Source of the DNA: Bacteroidota bacterium
GTDB lineage: Bacteria > Bacteroidota > Ignavibacteria > UBA10030 > UBA8401
Direction: 5' to 3'
Assembly (NCBI GenBank): GCA_035506275.1
Contig: DATJPT010000002.1
Coordinates: forward strand, 124,001-188,000
Length of the DNA: 64,000 nt
The notes beneath the pieces are model-generated. The model was not told where the DNA came from, made no database searches, and saw only the letters and a list, made by a program, of their open reading frames with translations. Shown here piece by piece: positions 1 to 10,067 of the stretch. Position 1 is the stretch's first letter, and every line of letters starts with the position of its first letter. The position numbers and the translations under genes were made by a program.

Positions 1-164
1 TCCCCGACGGAAAAATAGACCGCGTGTTCACCGCCATCGTCGGCCCGAAGATGTTCATCCTCAATCACACAAGAGAAAGGGTCGTTCGCAACATCACTGT
101 GTCAAGAAAAAATATCCGGCAGGTTTCTCTGGACGGAAATTCCATAACAGAAATAGACAAGTGA
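1..164 (+). CDS. C-terminal fragment of an unidentified protein
   Basis: An open frame (codons in phase with base 3) enters from the left edge and stops with TGA at 162-164. About 53 residues remain, beginning PDGKIDRVFTAIVGPKMFIL and ending NSITEIDK. Alternating hydrophobic residues suggest a beta-rich C-terminal domain. I do not recognise the family. It lies upstream of a sugar permease and points the same way, so a carbohydrate-active enzyme is a reasonable but unproven guess. Bases 165-389 hold no gene I can support. Confidence 0.45.
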   Translation, partial: PDGKIDRVFTAIVGPKMFILNHTRERVVRNITVSRKNIRQVSLDGNSITEIDK

Positions 165-389
165 ATCGGAACAGACAATTCCTCACCCATGTTGCGCAAC
201 ACATCATCAGCATGGCCACGCCGAAGGATGCTTTTGGCAGAAGGCCCAAAGTCACGAACCAATACGACTGTTTTTTATCAATGGATATTACAGAATGAAG
301 CTTTCTTCAAAGAGTCTTAGTGCCTTTATTGCAAGCCCTTCAAACATTGCGCAACATCAGATACCAAATTTCTCAAAAGGAACGATTTT

Positions 390-1811
390 ATGACAGCTAC
401 CGGCAGATCAATCGACCAGACTTCGGACACTTCGCAGAAATCGGAACATGGAATGTACCGCGGTCCGTTTGCTATCATGACCACATTGTTTTTCATGTGG
501 GGTTTCATGACGGCATGGAACGACATTCTCATTCCGCGATTCAAAGAAGCATTCACGTTGAATTATTTCAGGGCGATGCTTGTTCAATTTGCTTTTTTCG
601 GCGCGTATTTTGTCGGATCACTGCTCTATTTTACAACCTCTGTCGTGGCTGGAGATCCGATCGCGAAAATCGGATACAAAAACGGTATCGTTATCAGCCT
701 GCTGATTTCGGCTTTTGGAAGTGCGATCTTCTGGCCTGCCGCTACGATCCCTTCTTACCCTTTATTTCTTGTCGCGCTGTTCGTCGTGGGCCTCGGTTTT
801 GCCATGCTGCAAATTGCAGCTAATCCCTACGTAACCATCCTTGGTCCCGAGCGTACTGCTTCAAGCCGGTTGAATCTCGCTCAAGGGTTTAATTCGGTCG
901 GTACAACCATCGGTCCGTTGATCGGCGGTTATTTGATCTTTCAATACTTCAATCACGCCGGCGTGCAGGGAGCCGATTCTGTGAAAGTTCCATATCTTGC
1001 GTTTAGTATTGCATTCTTGATTTTGGCCGCTGTTTTTTTCTTTGTCCACTTGCCTCACATAGGAGAAGGGAAAATCGATCGGGGTGCGGGCGCACTGAAG
1101 TTTCCTCATGTGGTGCTTGGGATTGTCGCAATATTCATGTACGTGGGGGGCGAAGTTTCTGTCGGCAGTTCTATCATAAATTTTCTCGGACAACCGAACA
1201 TCGCCGGTTTGACCGCTGTCGAGGCCAGCAAATATGTATCGTTGTTCTGGGGGGGAATGCTGATCGGAAGATTCATGGGTGCCGTTGAATTGAGCGATAT
1301 GAAGGCGAGGAGCAAGAAAATCCTTTTGCTCGGCATACCGGCGGGCGCTTTCGTTATTCTTGGCCTTCTTAGCGGATGGAGCATCGTCAGATACTATCTT
1401 CCGCTTCTTATCCTCTGCTGGCTCTTGTTTCAATTCGGCAAAGCGATGGCAGGACGCACGCTAGCGATCTTCTCGACAACTATTGTTCTGCTCCTTCTGT
1501 CCGCAATTGCCTTTGGTGGAAAGGCAGCGATGTGGTGTGTTGTGGGTGTAGGATTGTTCTCATCAATCGGATGGTCGAATACATTCTCTCTTGCACTGGA
1601 GGGTACCGGGATGTTAAAAAGCCAGGTCTCGTCCTTGCTGGTGATGGCGATTTTAGGGGGCGCGCTCCTTCCGCCCCTTCAGGGTCACATTGCGGACTTA
1701 GGCGGGCTCCAAATTTCATATATCGTGCCGTTGATCGCTTATTCGTACGTCGCCTTCTACGGATTGATCGGCTACCGAGCCGGACGGAATCGTCACCCTT
1801 CGGCAGCATAA
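390..1811 (+). CDS. FucP/GluP-type MFS sugar:H+ symporter
   Basis: A 473-residue inner-membrane major facilitator with about twelve hydrophobic segments, expected to import a hexose or deoxyhexose with protons. Family marks are FMWGFMTAWNDILIPRF near residues 35-51 (D45 aligns with the conserved Asp of E. coli FucP), QIAANPYVTILGPERTASSR at 141-160, and FWGGMLIGRFMGA at 286-298. Position 141 is Gln, where FucP itself has the proton-carrying Glu. As I recall, the glucose/galactose-type members of the family carry Gln here, so fucose specificity should not be assumed. It begins a plus-strand sugar cluster and is followed 135 bases later by a polyol dehydrogenase. Confidence 0.9.
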   Translation: MTATGRSIDQTSDTSQKSEHGMYRGPFAIMTTLFFMWGFMTAWNDILIPRFKEAFTLNYFRAMLVQFAFFGAYFVGSLLYFTTSVVAGDPIAKIGYKNGIVISLLISAFGSAIFWPAATIPSYPLFLVALFVVGLGFAMLQIAANPYVTILGPERTASSRLNLAQGFNSVGTTIGPLIGGYLIFQYFNHAGVQGADSVKVPYLAFSIAFLILAAVFFFVHLPHIGEGKIDRGAGALKFPHVVLGIVAIFMYVGGEVSVGSSIINFLGQPNIAGLTAVEASKYVSLFWGGMLIGRFMGAVELSDMKARSKKILLLGIPAGAFVILGLLSGWSIVRYYLPLLILCWLLFQFGKAMAGRTLAIFSTTIVLLLLSAIAFGGKAAMWCVVGVGLFSSIGWSNTFSLALEGTGMLKSQVSSLLVMAILGGALLPPLQGHIADLGGLQISYIVPLIAYSYVAFYGLIGYRAGRNRHPSAA

Positions 1812-1946
1812 TATGGTCGAATGGCATGGAACATCTCGTGCATGATATTACCAAATTAAGAGATAGACAACATTTATAGCGGAGACGCGCAACGCGTCTT
1901 TCCGAATGCCCGACGAACAAAGTAATTGATGGAAGAAATATTCCTG

Positions 1947-3245
1947 ATGATGCAGGGCGAAAGAAAGAAAACATTTTTGGGGTTTGGACTCGGCGCTGTG
2001 CAGTCCGGCTTAACACTGTATGAAGCATTCAAGTCGAATAATTTTAACCGATTTGTGATCCTTGAAGTAAACCGCGAGATCGTCGCCGCTGTGAAAAAAT
2101 GGGATAACAAGATCGCAGTGAACACGGCGACCAGAAATGGTATCTATAAAACCATCGTTACGGATATTGAAATTTATGATCCGAATGATCCGAACGATTC
2201 GGATTCGATTGCTTCGGCTATTTATGAAGCCGATGAAATGGCAACAGCTCTTCCCAGCGTTGACTTTTATGATCGAGGAGAACATTCTGTCGCTCGACTG
2301 CTTGCCGAGAATATCAACCCTGATCTTCCCCGGATAATTTATACAGCAGAAAATAATAATTATGCGGCAGAAATACTCCGCGAAAGAATGGAGCATTATG
2401 CCGGCAAAAGCAGACTACAGCAATTTCAGACAATCAACACCGTGATCGGAAAAATGGGTGGAGTAATTTTCGACGAAAGAACGGTTGCAGAATTGAATCT
2501 CGATTGGATGACTCCACACAGCAAAGCCGCGATCCTGGTGGAAGAATTTCACGACATCATTATATCAAAAATTGAGTTGTCCAATTATAAAAAAGGGATT
2601 GAAGTCTTCCAGGAAAAGAATGATTTGCTTCCGTTTGAAGAAGCGAAGCTGTTTGGACACAACGCAGTGCATTCGACCTTGGGGTTCTTTGCTTCGCTTG
2701 CCGGCTATACTTTTATGAACGAAATAAGAAACAACTCCCGTCTTTACCAGTACGGCATGGATGCTTTCGAAAAGGAGAGCGGTGCTTTCTTATTGAAGAA
2801 GTATAAGGGATTTGATGACCCGCTTTTCACTGAAGAGGGGTTTCACTGTTATGGGACAGATCTGCTCGAAAGAATGACGAGCCCATATTTGCGCGATGAA
2901 GTTCAAAGAATATGCCGGGACCCTGTCAGAAAACTAGGATATGATGACCGATTCTTTGGTGCTATTAGAGAGGCTCTTAAACAAAACGTAGTACCGAGGA
3001 TTTTCGCAAAGGCGGTTTTAGGCGGTATCTGTTACATCATTAACAACAGGATAGATATCGGAGGCTCATACCCTCAGCGCATCGAGGAATTAGACGATAA
3101 AAATGTTCGATCGATCCTCAAGAACATCTGGCGGAACAAGCCAATGAACGGTGATGAAGAAGAGAGTTTGAATCTTGTTTGTTCTGTGCTGGCTGAATTC
3201 ATGGAAGAATTCATAAGCAAAAATAAGATCACGATGAGTTTATAG
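1947..3245 (+). CDS. Polyol-specific long-chain dehydrogenase, mannitol-1-phosphate dehydrogenase-like
   Basis: Predicted cytoplasmic NAD(P)-dependent oxidation of a polyol or polyol phosphate. A glycine-rich nucleotide-binding stretch, GFGLGAVQSG, lies at residues 12-21. The catalytic K-x4-N-x2-H signature of the long-chain polyol dehydrogenases is present as KLFGHNAVH (K234, N239, H242). The length of 432 residues fits mannitol/altronate/fructuronate-type enzymes. I chose the ATG at 1947 because GGAAG sits 8 bases upstream and the Rossmann motif then begins close to the N terminus; the frame is also open from TTG 1926 and ATG 1929. The glycine motif differs from the GAGNIGRG of classical MtlD, so the substrate is uncertain. 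Confidence 0.75.
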   Translation: MMQGERKKTFLGFGLGAVQSGLTLYEAFKSNNFNRFVILEVNREIVAAVKKWDNKIAVNTATRNGIYKTIVTDIEIYDPNDPNDSDSIASAIYEADEMATALPSVDFYDRGEHSVARLLAENINPDLPRIIYTAENNNYAAEILRERMEHYAGKSRLQQFQTINTVIGKMGGVIFDERTVAELNLDWMTPHSKAAILVEEFHDIIISKIELSNYKKGIEVFQEKNDLLPFEEAKLFGHNAVHSTLGFFASLAGYTFMNEIRNNSRLYQYGMDAFEKESGAFLLKKYKGFDDPLFTEEGFHCYGTDLLERMTSPYLRDEVQRICRDPVRKLGYDDRFFGAIREALKQNVVPRIFAKAVLGGICYIINNRIDIGGSYPQRIEELDDKNVRSILKNIWRNKPMNGDEEESLNLVCSVLAEFMEEFISKNKITMSL

Positions 3246-3289
3246 CCGTCCATTACTGAATTAATTAAAAGCCATCTCAAAAACATATC

Positions 3290-3470
3290 ACTTCGTCCTT
3301 CACAACGGGTCTGCGACCCGCAGGGTCGTTGACGACGCGCTCACTTTGTTCGCTTACTCCCCGTAGGGGTCCTTTGGGGAGTGGATGAACCGGCTTTTGT
3401 TCACCCTGTCCCAAAGGGGACGCGTGTGGCGAAGCCTTCCCTTCGGGAGAAGGGTCAGCCTAAATTCATT
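3290..3470 (+). repeat. Intergenic cluster of short palindromes
   Basis: The spacer before the E1 gene contains several hairpin-forming units. CGACCC-GCA-GGGTCG is at 3314-3328, CTCCCC pairs with GGGGAG at 3357-3381 (with CCCC-GTA-GGGG inside), and GTCCC-AAA-GGGGAC and an imperfect CCTTCCC/GGGAGAAGG follow. The look is that of REP-like intergenic palindromes rather than coding sequence. An open frame crosses it into the next gene but appears spurious. Confidence 0.45.
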
Positions 3471-3521
3471 TGTGAGACAGCTTTTAGATATTTTTCACAA
3501 AATAAACATCAGGAGTACATT

Positions 3522-5984
3522 GTGCCTAGAAATATCGTAGTTAGCCCTGAACAAGTCAGGCAATATGGCATACTACAATCAAAAGACATAGTGCTGAATC
3601 AGTATAAAACCGACACCAGACGTGAAATCGAAAAATACGGGAAAGAAACTCTAAGGCATATCTTGACCGATATGTTGTTAATCCGTCAATTTGAGACCTG
3701 CCTGAGCACGATTAAGATTGAAGGATTGTACCAGGGGATCCCGTATACGCACAAAGGACCTGCACATTTATCAACGGGTCAAGAAGCCGCCGCTGTAGGG
3801 CAGTCTTTAAATCTCACCAAAGACGATTTTGTCTTCGGTTCCCATAGAAGCCATGGCGAAATTCTCAGCAAGTGTTTCTCCGCAATTCATCAACTTGGCG
3901 ATGCTGAACTGGAGACCATCATGGGCTCGTACATGAACGGGAGAATATTAAAAGCTCTTGAGCCTCTCCGCAACAGGAATATTAAAGAACTAGCGGTCGA
4001 TTATGTCCTGTATGGAACTATGTCTGAAATATTTGCGAAAGAAAATGGTTTCAATATGGGCCTCGGCGGTTCCATGCACGCTTTCTTCGCTCCCTTTGGG
4101 AGTATGCCGAACAATGCCATCGTTGGAGGGTCTTCCGATATTGCTGTCGGCGCTGCGCTCTATAAACGCATCAATCGCAAAACCGGAATCGTTATTGCCA
4201 ACATTGGAGACGGGGCTTCGGCAACAGGACCGACATGGGAAGCGATGATGCTTGCGGCAATGGATCAATACAATACGTTATGGGATAAAAATGTTGGCGG
4301 CGCACCGCCGATTATTTTCAATTTTATTAATAATTTTTATGCGATGGGGGGACAAACAAGCGGCGAGACGATGGGCTTTGGTGTCTTGGCAAGAATTGGC
4401 GCTGGAGTAAATCCGGAGGTGATGCATGGTGAACGGGTCGACGGGAGCAATCCTTTGGCAGTCGCGGATTCTATCGAAAGAAAAAGGAAGATATTGGAAA
4501 TGGGGAAAGGTCCGGTCTTACTCGATACGACGACATACCGTTTTTCAGGTCATTCCCCTTCCGATGCATCATCGTACAGATCGAAAGAAGAACTAGAATT
4601 GTGGTTGAAACACGATCCGATCATTGAATACGCCGATTATTTAACCAAAAATACGATAATCGCCAAGGATGAATTTGCGCCGATGCAAGAATCGGCGGTT
4701 GAACGCATAAAGACTATCATGAAATTAGCCGTCGACCCTAAAATTTCTCCACGAATTGGTTTTCGGTCAGACATCATAGGCGAGTTGATGTTTTCAAATG
4801 AGAAAGTTGAAAAGTTCGACGACAGACAGCCCGAAGTTCTGATAGCTCTCGAAGACAATCCGCGAGTCAAATCAATATCAAAAAAAGAGAGATATGGGCT
4901 CGATAAAAATGGCAAGCCGCTGCCCAAATCAAATATCTATTCATACAGAGACGGCCTTTTTGAAGCAGTACTCCACAGAGCGTACACAGATCCAACGCTG
5001 GTCATATACGGAGAAGAGAACAGGGACTGGGGAGGTGCGTTTGCAGTATACCGCGGATTAACCGAGGCCCTTCCCTATCATCGGTTGTTCAACACCCCAA
5101 TTTCCGAAGGAGCGATCGTCGGCTCAGCCACGGGCTATGCAATGTGCGGCGGAAGGGTGCTGGCTGAGCTGATGTACTGCGACTTTTTGGGCCGGGCCGG
5201 GGACGAAGTTTTCAATCAGATGTCGAAGTGGCAAGCAATGTCTGCCGGTGTATTGAAGATGCCCTTTGTTTTACGTATCTCTGTCGGAAGTAAATACGGC
5301 GCTCAACATTCACAGGATTGGACGGCGATCGTGGCGCATATACCGGGACTGAAGGTGATGTTCCCCGCGACTCCGTATGATGCGAAGGGAATGCTCAATC
5401 TAGCGTTAAGCGGGAGCGACCCGGTTATATTTTTCGAAAGCCAAAGACTTTATGATATTGGGGAAATGTTCATCAAGAGCGGAGTGCCGGCCGGCTACTA
5501 TGAAATCGAGGAAGGTGAACCTGCGATCCGGAGGACGGGAAAAGATATTACGATAGTTACGATTGGTTCGGCGTTGTACACAGCGATGGATGCCGCGGAT
5601 GTTCTCGAAAGAGAACATAAATTTGAAGCTGAAATAATTGACGCCCGCTTCGTCAATCCCCTCGACTACGACAAGATTATTGAGTCAGTGAAAAAGACCG
5701 GAAAAATTCTGCTGACTTCCGACGCGGTTGAGCGGGGATCATTCTTGACAACCATGGCGAGCCGGGTCACGGAGGCTGCGTTCGACTATCTCGACGCACC
5801 GCCCGTCGTTGTCGGGTCAAGAAACTGGATTACGCCGGGTGCGGAACTGGAGGAAATGTTTTTCCCTCAAAAGGAATGGCTCATCGATGCGATCCACGAA
5901 CGCATATACCCGCTGCCCGGGCACAAAGTAACAACGACTCAGAGTGTAGAAGAAATGCTAAGGCGGGACAGGAAAGGCATCTAG
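3522..5984 (+). CDS. Fused E1 alpha-beta subunit of a 2-oxoacid dehydrogenase (thiamine diphosphate enzyme)
   Basis: An 820-residue fusion of the alpha and beta E1 subunits that decarboxylate a 2-oxoacid (branched-chain, pyruvate or acetoin type) on thiamine diphosphate. The alpha half spans about residues 1-410, with the TPP/Mg motif GDGASATG near 230. The beta half starts near 470 and carries [29 protein letters not shown] and [10 protein letters not shown] place the start at GTG 3522 because AGGAG lies 6 bases upstream; the frame extends 47 codons further but through a palindromic intergenic repeat. No E2 or E3 gene is present in the window, so its partners must be elsewhere. Substrate cannot be read from sequence. 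Confidence 0.88.
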   Translation: MPRNIVVSPEQVRQYGILQSKDIVLNQYKTDTRREIEKYGKETLRHILTDMLLIRQFETCLSTIKIEGLYQGIPYTHKGPAHLSTGQEAAAVGQSLNLTKDDFVFGSHRSHGEILSKCFSAIHQLGDAELETIMGSYMNGRILKALEPLRNRNIKELAVDYVLYGTMSEIFAKENGFNMGLGGSMHAFFAPFGSMPNNAIVGGSSDIAVGAALYKRINRKTGIVIANIGDGASATGPTWEAMMLAAMDQYNTLWDKNVGGAPPIIFNFINNFYAMGGQTSGETMGFGVLARIGAGVNPEVMHGERVDGSNPLAVADSIERKRKILEMGKGPVLLDTTTYRFSGHSPSDASSYRSKEELELWLKHDPIIEYADYLTKNTIIAKDEFAPMQESAVERIKTIMKLAVDPKISPRIGFRSDIIGELMFSNEKVEKFDDRQPEVLIALEDNPRVKSISKKERYGLDKNGKPLPKSNIYSYRDGLFEAVLHRAYTDPTLVIYGEENRDWGGAFAVYRGLTEALPYHRLFNTPISEGAIVGSATGYAMCGGRVLAELMYCDFLGRAGDEVFNQMSKWQAMSAGVLKMPFVLRISVGSKYGAQHSQDWTAIVAHIPGLKVMFPATPYDAKGMLNLALSGSDPVIFFESQRLYDIGEMFIKSGVPAGYYEIEEGEPAIRRTGKDITIVTIGSALYTAMDAADVLEREHKFEAEIIDARFVNPLDYDKIIESVKKTGKILLTSDAVERGSFLTTMASRVTEAAFDYLDAPPVVVGSRNWITPGAELEEMFFPQKEWLIDAIHERIYPLPGHKVTTTQSVEEMLRRDRKGI

Positions 5985-6009
5985 AAGCATCTCACAAAAC
6001 ATTTCCATG

Positions 6010-6100
6010 GTCATTCTGAACGGAGCGCAATGAAGAATCCATCCAACTAAATCAACATAGATGGTTCTTCCGCTCTGGAACGGGGGGATCAGCATGACAA
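6010..6100 (+). repeat. Dispersed intergenic repeat, imperfect hairpin
   Basis: The spacer contains GTCATTCTGAACGGAGCG (6010-6027) followed by AATGAAGAATCC. A degenerate inverted copy of the same unit follows (ATGG-TTCTTC-CGCTC ... CAGCATGAC, 6061-6097). The same 18-mer occurs in reverse complement at 42123-42140. This marks a dispersed, probably structured, intergenic repeat family. Confidence 0.55.
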
Positions 6101-6158
6101 TGTCACATAAATTCTTTGTATAAATATTTTCGAGGCTCTAAAAACACAAAGATCTCTT

Positions 6159-7445
6159 ATGAAGACTACTGCGTTGCGGCTGTATGGCAAAAGCGATCTG
6201 AGGCTCGAGCAATTTGAGCTTCCAGAGATGAACGACAGTGAAGTTCTTGCTAGCGTCGTTACCAACAGTATATGTATGTCGGACTATAAAGCGGTTATTC
6301 AAGGCGCAGACCATAAAAGAGTCACTAAGGATATAGCAGAGAAGCCGATCATTGTTGGGCATGAACAGTGTGGCACAATTCTAAAAGTCGGGGAAAAGCT
6401 GAAAGATAAGTACAAAGAAGGGATGAAGTATAGCATCCAGCCTGCAGTAAATTTTCCCGGGCGGGAAAATGAAGCTGTCGGTTACTCCTTTCAATACGTC
6501 GGAGGAGACGCTACGAAAATTATTATTCCCTCTGAGGTGATAGGGATGAATTGCCTTATCCCCTACTCTGGAGATTCATTTTTCAAAGCATCTCTTTCTG
6601 AACCGGTGGCATGCATCCTCGGGGCGCTGAAATCTCAGTATCATATCAAGCCTCAACAATACAAACACGAAATGGGGATAAAGAAGGACGGAAAGGTTGC
6701 CATATTGGGCGGTGCTGGTCCCATGGGGCTCGAATTTCTTGATGTACTCTTGCACACCGAACAAAGGCCCGGACTTATTGTGTTGACTGATGTTAATCGA
6801 GCCAAACTCGAACGAGCTGCACTCTTGTTCCCACCGAATGAAGTTGCCAGGATGGGCGTTAGGGTATTTTATGTAAATGGTAAAAATGAAAACGTTGACA
6901 AAGAGTTAATGAGGTTGTCGGATAACAAGGGTTACGATGACGTGCTGGTGATGGTACCAAGCGCAGCTGTTGTGGAACAAGCCTCTAATATTCTGGGATT
7001 AGACGGCTGCGTAAATTTTTTTACCGGTCCTACCGATCAACGTTTTACGGCCCAATTCAATTTTTATAATGTCCATTACCATGGTCATCATGTGATTGGC
7101 TCGGCCGGCTCTACGACAGATGACATGCTTGACGCATTAAACTTGATCGGCAGAGGAATTATTAATCCGGCAATCATGATCACTCACATTGGCGGTTTAG
7201 ACTCAGTGGCAGACTCAATACTGAATTTGCCAAATATTCCGGGGGGAAAAAAATTGATATACACCGGCATTTCCTTGCCGTTAATCGCCTTGGAAGACTT
7301 TGAAACAAAAGGCAAATCAGATCCCTTCTTTAGAGACCTTTCGCTGATCATTAAGGAAACAAAAGGAATTTGGTCCAAGGAAGCCGAAGAGTACCTGCTC
7401 GCTTACGCAAAACCGATTATTCCACAGACTAATAATGGTGCGTAA
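6159..7445 (+). CDS. Zinc-type medium-chain dehydrogenase, L-sorbose-1-phosphate reductase-like
   Basis: A 428-residue cytoplasmic medium-chain dehydrogenase/reductase. Catalytic zinc ligands are visible as C39 (SICMSDY), H68-E69 (VGHEQCG) and E148 (SEPVACI). The Rossmann motif GGAGPMG is at 184-190. There is no four-cysteine structural-zinc lobe. Overall sequence and length resemble the SorE-type L-sorbose-1-phosphate reductases, which interconvert ketohexose phosphate and hexitol phosphate. That reaction would pair naturally with the polyol dehydrogenase at 1947-3245. The SorE label rests on recall of the family, not on a search; another polyol substrate is possible. Confidence 0.82.
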   Translation: MKTTALRLYGKSDLRLEQFELPEMNDSEVLASVVTNSICMSDYKAVIQGADHKRVTKDIAEKPIIVGHEQCGTILKVGEKLKDKYKEGMKYSIQPAVNFPGRENEAVGYSFQYVGGDATKIIIPSEVIGMNCLIPYSGDSFFKASLSEPVACILGALKSQYHIKPQQYKHEMGIKKDGKVAILGGAGPMGLEFLDVLLHTEQRPGLIVLTDVNRAKLERAALLFPPNEVARMGVRVFYVNGKNENVDKELMRLSDNKGYDDVLVMVPSAAVVEQASNILGLDGCVNFFTGPTDQRFTAQFNFYNVHYHGHHVIGSAGSTTDDMLDALNLIGRGIINPAIMITHIGGLDSVADSILNLPNIPGGKKLIYTGISLPLIALEDFETKGKSDPFFRDLSLIIKETKGIWSKEAEEYLLAYAKPIIPQTNNGA

Positions 7446-7706
7446 CTAAATTTACGCAGGCCACTCTCAATGCGATTCTTATGTCGCTCCTATGGAGCTT
7501 CAGCTGGACGCCAGTAATTCACACTACAACTATGTTGCCCCTCCGGGACTCAAAATCTATGAGCTTCATTGGAACCGCAGCCGTCAGTCAAGTTCCGACA
7601 GGAGCGCAACATTTGTAGCATTGCGGCAGTACTTGCATTCAAGCCCTATCAGAGCCGACCTATGAAGAGATTTTGCCTCTTTGTGAAATTTCGGGAACTA
7701 ATTACC

Positions 7707-9944
7707 ATGACAAACACCAAAATGATGAATACCGCAAAAGCTGTCGTTGGATTGCTCTGCATAGTTTCTTCTGCATTTGCCCAGGGTCAACGGTCTCATC
7801 TTTCATTTGTCGATCCGACTATCGGAGGCGTCGGGATTATTCTGGAACCCACGCGGCCTACAGTGCATTTGCCGAACAGCATGCTGAGAACTTTTCCGAT
7901 GCGGAAAGACCAATTGGACGACCAAATCAGTTTCTTCCCTCTCACCGTGACTTCGCACCGGTTGTCATCAGTGTTTGCCGTCATGCCTCTCAGCGGAACT
8001 GCGGACGAGACGATCTGGAATCGCCGTTCCATGTACGGCCAGGAAATTACCAGCCCGTACTACTACAGGACATCGTTCTTAGAGACCGGGGACGCCGTTG
8101 AATTCACTCCCGGTGCAAAGAGCGGATATTTCCGGTTTACTTTTCATCGCAGCGAAGGCCATTATCTTCGGCTAAGCGTGATAAACAGCGAAGGGGAGAT
8201 TGAGACAGCGGGAAAAAGGACGTTGACCGGCACGGAAAGTTTCTCAGGAATGAAAGCATATTTTTATGCTGAATCGGACAAAGAGATAAAGGAAATCAAA
8301 TATCGCGTCCCATCCGACAAAAAAATGCTGATCATCGATTTCGGGAAAAAGCCGCAAACCGTTTCATTTCGTTACGGTGTATCATACATAAGCGTCGAAC
8401 AGGCAAAACAAAACCTCCTGAAGGAAATTCCCCGATGGAATTTTAACGCGGTAAAGAATAATGCATTGGAGGTTTGGCGCAAAACTCTTTCCCAAATCAA
8501 CGTTCAGGGGGGGACTGTTGCGCAAAAACGCGTGTTTTATAGTGCGCTCTATCGCTGCTATGAACGGATGGTTGACATCAATGAATACGGAAAGTACTAC
8601 AGCGCTTTCGATCACAATGTTCATGAATCGAACGAACCGTTTTATGTCGACAATTGGATTTGGGATATGTACAACGCGCTGGAACCGCTCTACGTCATCC
8701 TGAATCCCGAAATGGAGACGTACAAAATAAAATCGTATGTCGCTATGTACGAGCAGAGCGGATGGATGCCCTCGTTCGCGCTGGTCTTCGGAGATTGGCC
8801 TGCGATGACAGGAAATCATGCCGCCGCCTGGATGGCGGATGCATGGTTCAAAGGACTGACAAACTTCGATCTGAAGAAAGCATATGAAGGGTTGAAAAAA
8901 AATTCCCTTGAAGCGACTCTTTTGCCATGGAACAACGGCCCGGCAACTTCGCTCGATTCCTTCTACACAAAAAACGGCTATATGCCGGGATTACGGCCGG
9001 GGGAAATGGAGACAGTGAAAGAGGTCCACAATGACTGGGAGAAACGGCAGTCTGTTTCAGTCACACTCGAGAACAGCTACGATGATTGGTGCATCGCACA
9101 GCTTGCGCCTTTGAGTGGCCATCCTGAAGATCGCGATTTATTTTTGCGCAGAGCCGCTTTCTATAAAAACGTGTACCGTGCCGAGAAAGGATTCGTATGG
9201 CCAAAGGATGCCGAAGGGGATTGGATAGACCCGGTCGACCCGAAGCTTGCAGGAAGAGAATATTTTACTGAAAACAATGCGTATACGTTCAACTGGCAGG
9301 TAAAGCATGACCTCAGCGGTTTATTCGAGCTTATGGGAGGGCGGCAACAAGCTGAGGCAAAACTCGACCAGCTGTTCAGGGAGGATTTGGGATTGCCTAA
9401 ATTTAAATTCTGGTACACGCAGCCCGATGCATCCGGTTTAGTCGGCCAGTTTGTCATGGGAAATGAACCCAGCTTTCACATCCCGTATATTTACAACTAT
9501 CTCGGCGCTCCATGGAAAACCCAAAAACGCATCCGCATGCTGATTGACACCTGGTTTACAGATAATGTTTTTGGATATCCGGGGGACGAGGACGGCGGCG
9601 GCATGTCGTCATTCGTAGTTTTTTCGATGATGGGATTCTATCCCGTGACCTCGGGAATTCCAATATACAATATCGGGAGCCCTGTTTTTAATCGAATCAG
9701 TATACACTTGCCTAACGGCAAGACCTTTGTTGTGATCGCAAAACACAATTCCGCGGAGAACAAATATATTCAAAGTGCCGCACTCAACGGAGTTCCTCGG
9801 GGGAAGCCCTGGTTCACCCACAATGAATTGCTCCATGGAGGAACCCTCGAATTAGTAATGGGAAATCAGCCAAATGTCCATTGGGGAAACCGCGAGGAAG
9901 ATGCTCCTCCTTCGGGGATGAATTATGTTCCGGGCCGGGAGTGA
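7707..9944 (+). CDS. Secreted GH92 alpha-mannosidase
   Basis: A 745-residue exported exo-acting alpha-mannosidase of glycoside hydrolase family 92, a Ca2+-dependent inverting family. A signal peptide ends SSAFA|QG. FVDPTIG near the mature N terminus is the family opening. LENSYDDW holds the probable catalytic acid E455. GNEPSFHIPYIYNYLGAPW and GYPGDEDGGGMSS follow, with D627 and D629 as the probable base pair, then MGFYPV. The start at ATG 7707 gives a clean signal peptide; the frame is open upstream to 7569 but those residues look non-coding. It stands ahead of an isomerase and kinase suited to mannose. Confidence 0.92.
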   Translation: MTNTKMMNTAKAVVGLLCIVSSAFAQGQRSHLSFVDPTIGGVGIILEPTRPTVHLPNSMLRTFPMRKDQLDDQISFFPLTVTSHRLSSVFAVMPLSGTADETIWNRRSMYGQEITSPYYYRTSFLETGDAVEFTPGAKSGYFRFTFHRSEGHYLRLSVINSEGEIETAGKRTLTGTESFSGMKAYFYAESDKEIKEIKYRVPSDKKMLIIDFGKKPQTVSFRYGVSYISVEQAKQNLLKEIPRWNFNAVKNNALEVWRKTLSQINVQGGTVAQKRVFYSALYRCYERMVDINEYGKYYSAFDHNVHESNEPFYVDNWIWDMYNALEPLYVILNPEMETYKIKSYVAMYEQSGWMPSFALVFGDWPAMTGNHAAAWMADAWFKGLTNFDLKKAYEGLKKNSLEATLLPWNNGPATSLDSFYTKNGYMPGLRPGEMETVKEVHNDWEKRQSVSVTLENSYDDWCIAQLAPLSGHPEDRDLFLRRAAFYKNVYRAEKGFVWPKDAEGDWIDPVDPKLAGREYFTENNAYTFNWQVKHDLSGLFELMGGRQQAEAKLDQLFREDLGLPKFKFWYTQPDASGLVGQFVMGNEPSFHIPYIYNYLGAPWKTQKRIRMLIDTWFTDNVFGYPGDEDGGGMSSFVVFSMMGFYPVTSGIPIYNIGSPVFNRISIHLPNGKTFVVIAKHNSAENKYIQSAALNGVPRGKPWFTHNELLHGGTLELVMGNQPNVHWGNREEDAPPSGMNYVPGRE

Positions 9945-10067
9945 AATGTCCCTCGGGGAATTGCGGAGGCGGTTTCATTTGAAATCATCATAAAAAATTC
10001 TTTCAGGAATACGGCTCACAGCGCCGAATATTTTTCTCCCGCTAAAAAGAAAGGATGAAGGTGCTCC

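Noticed and set aside
7569-7706. 46-codon N-terminal extension of the GH92 gene
   Set aside because: It would bury the signal peptide; residues look untranslated and ATG 7707 restores a normal export signal.
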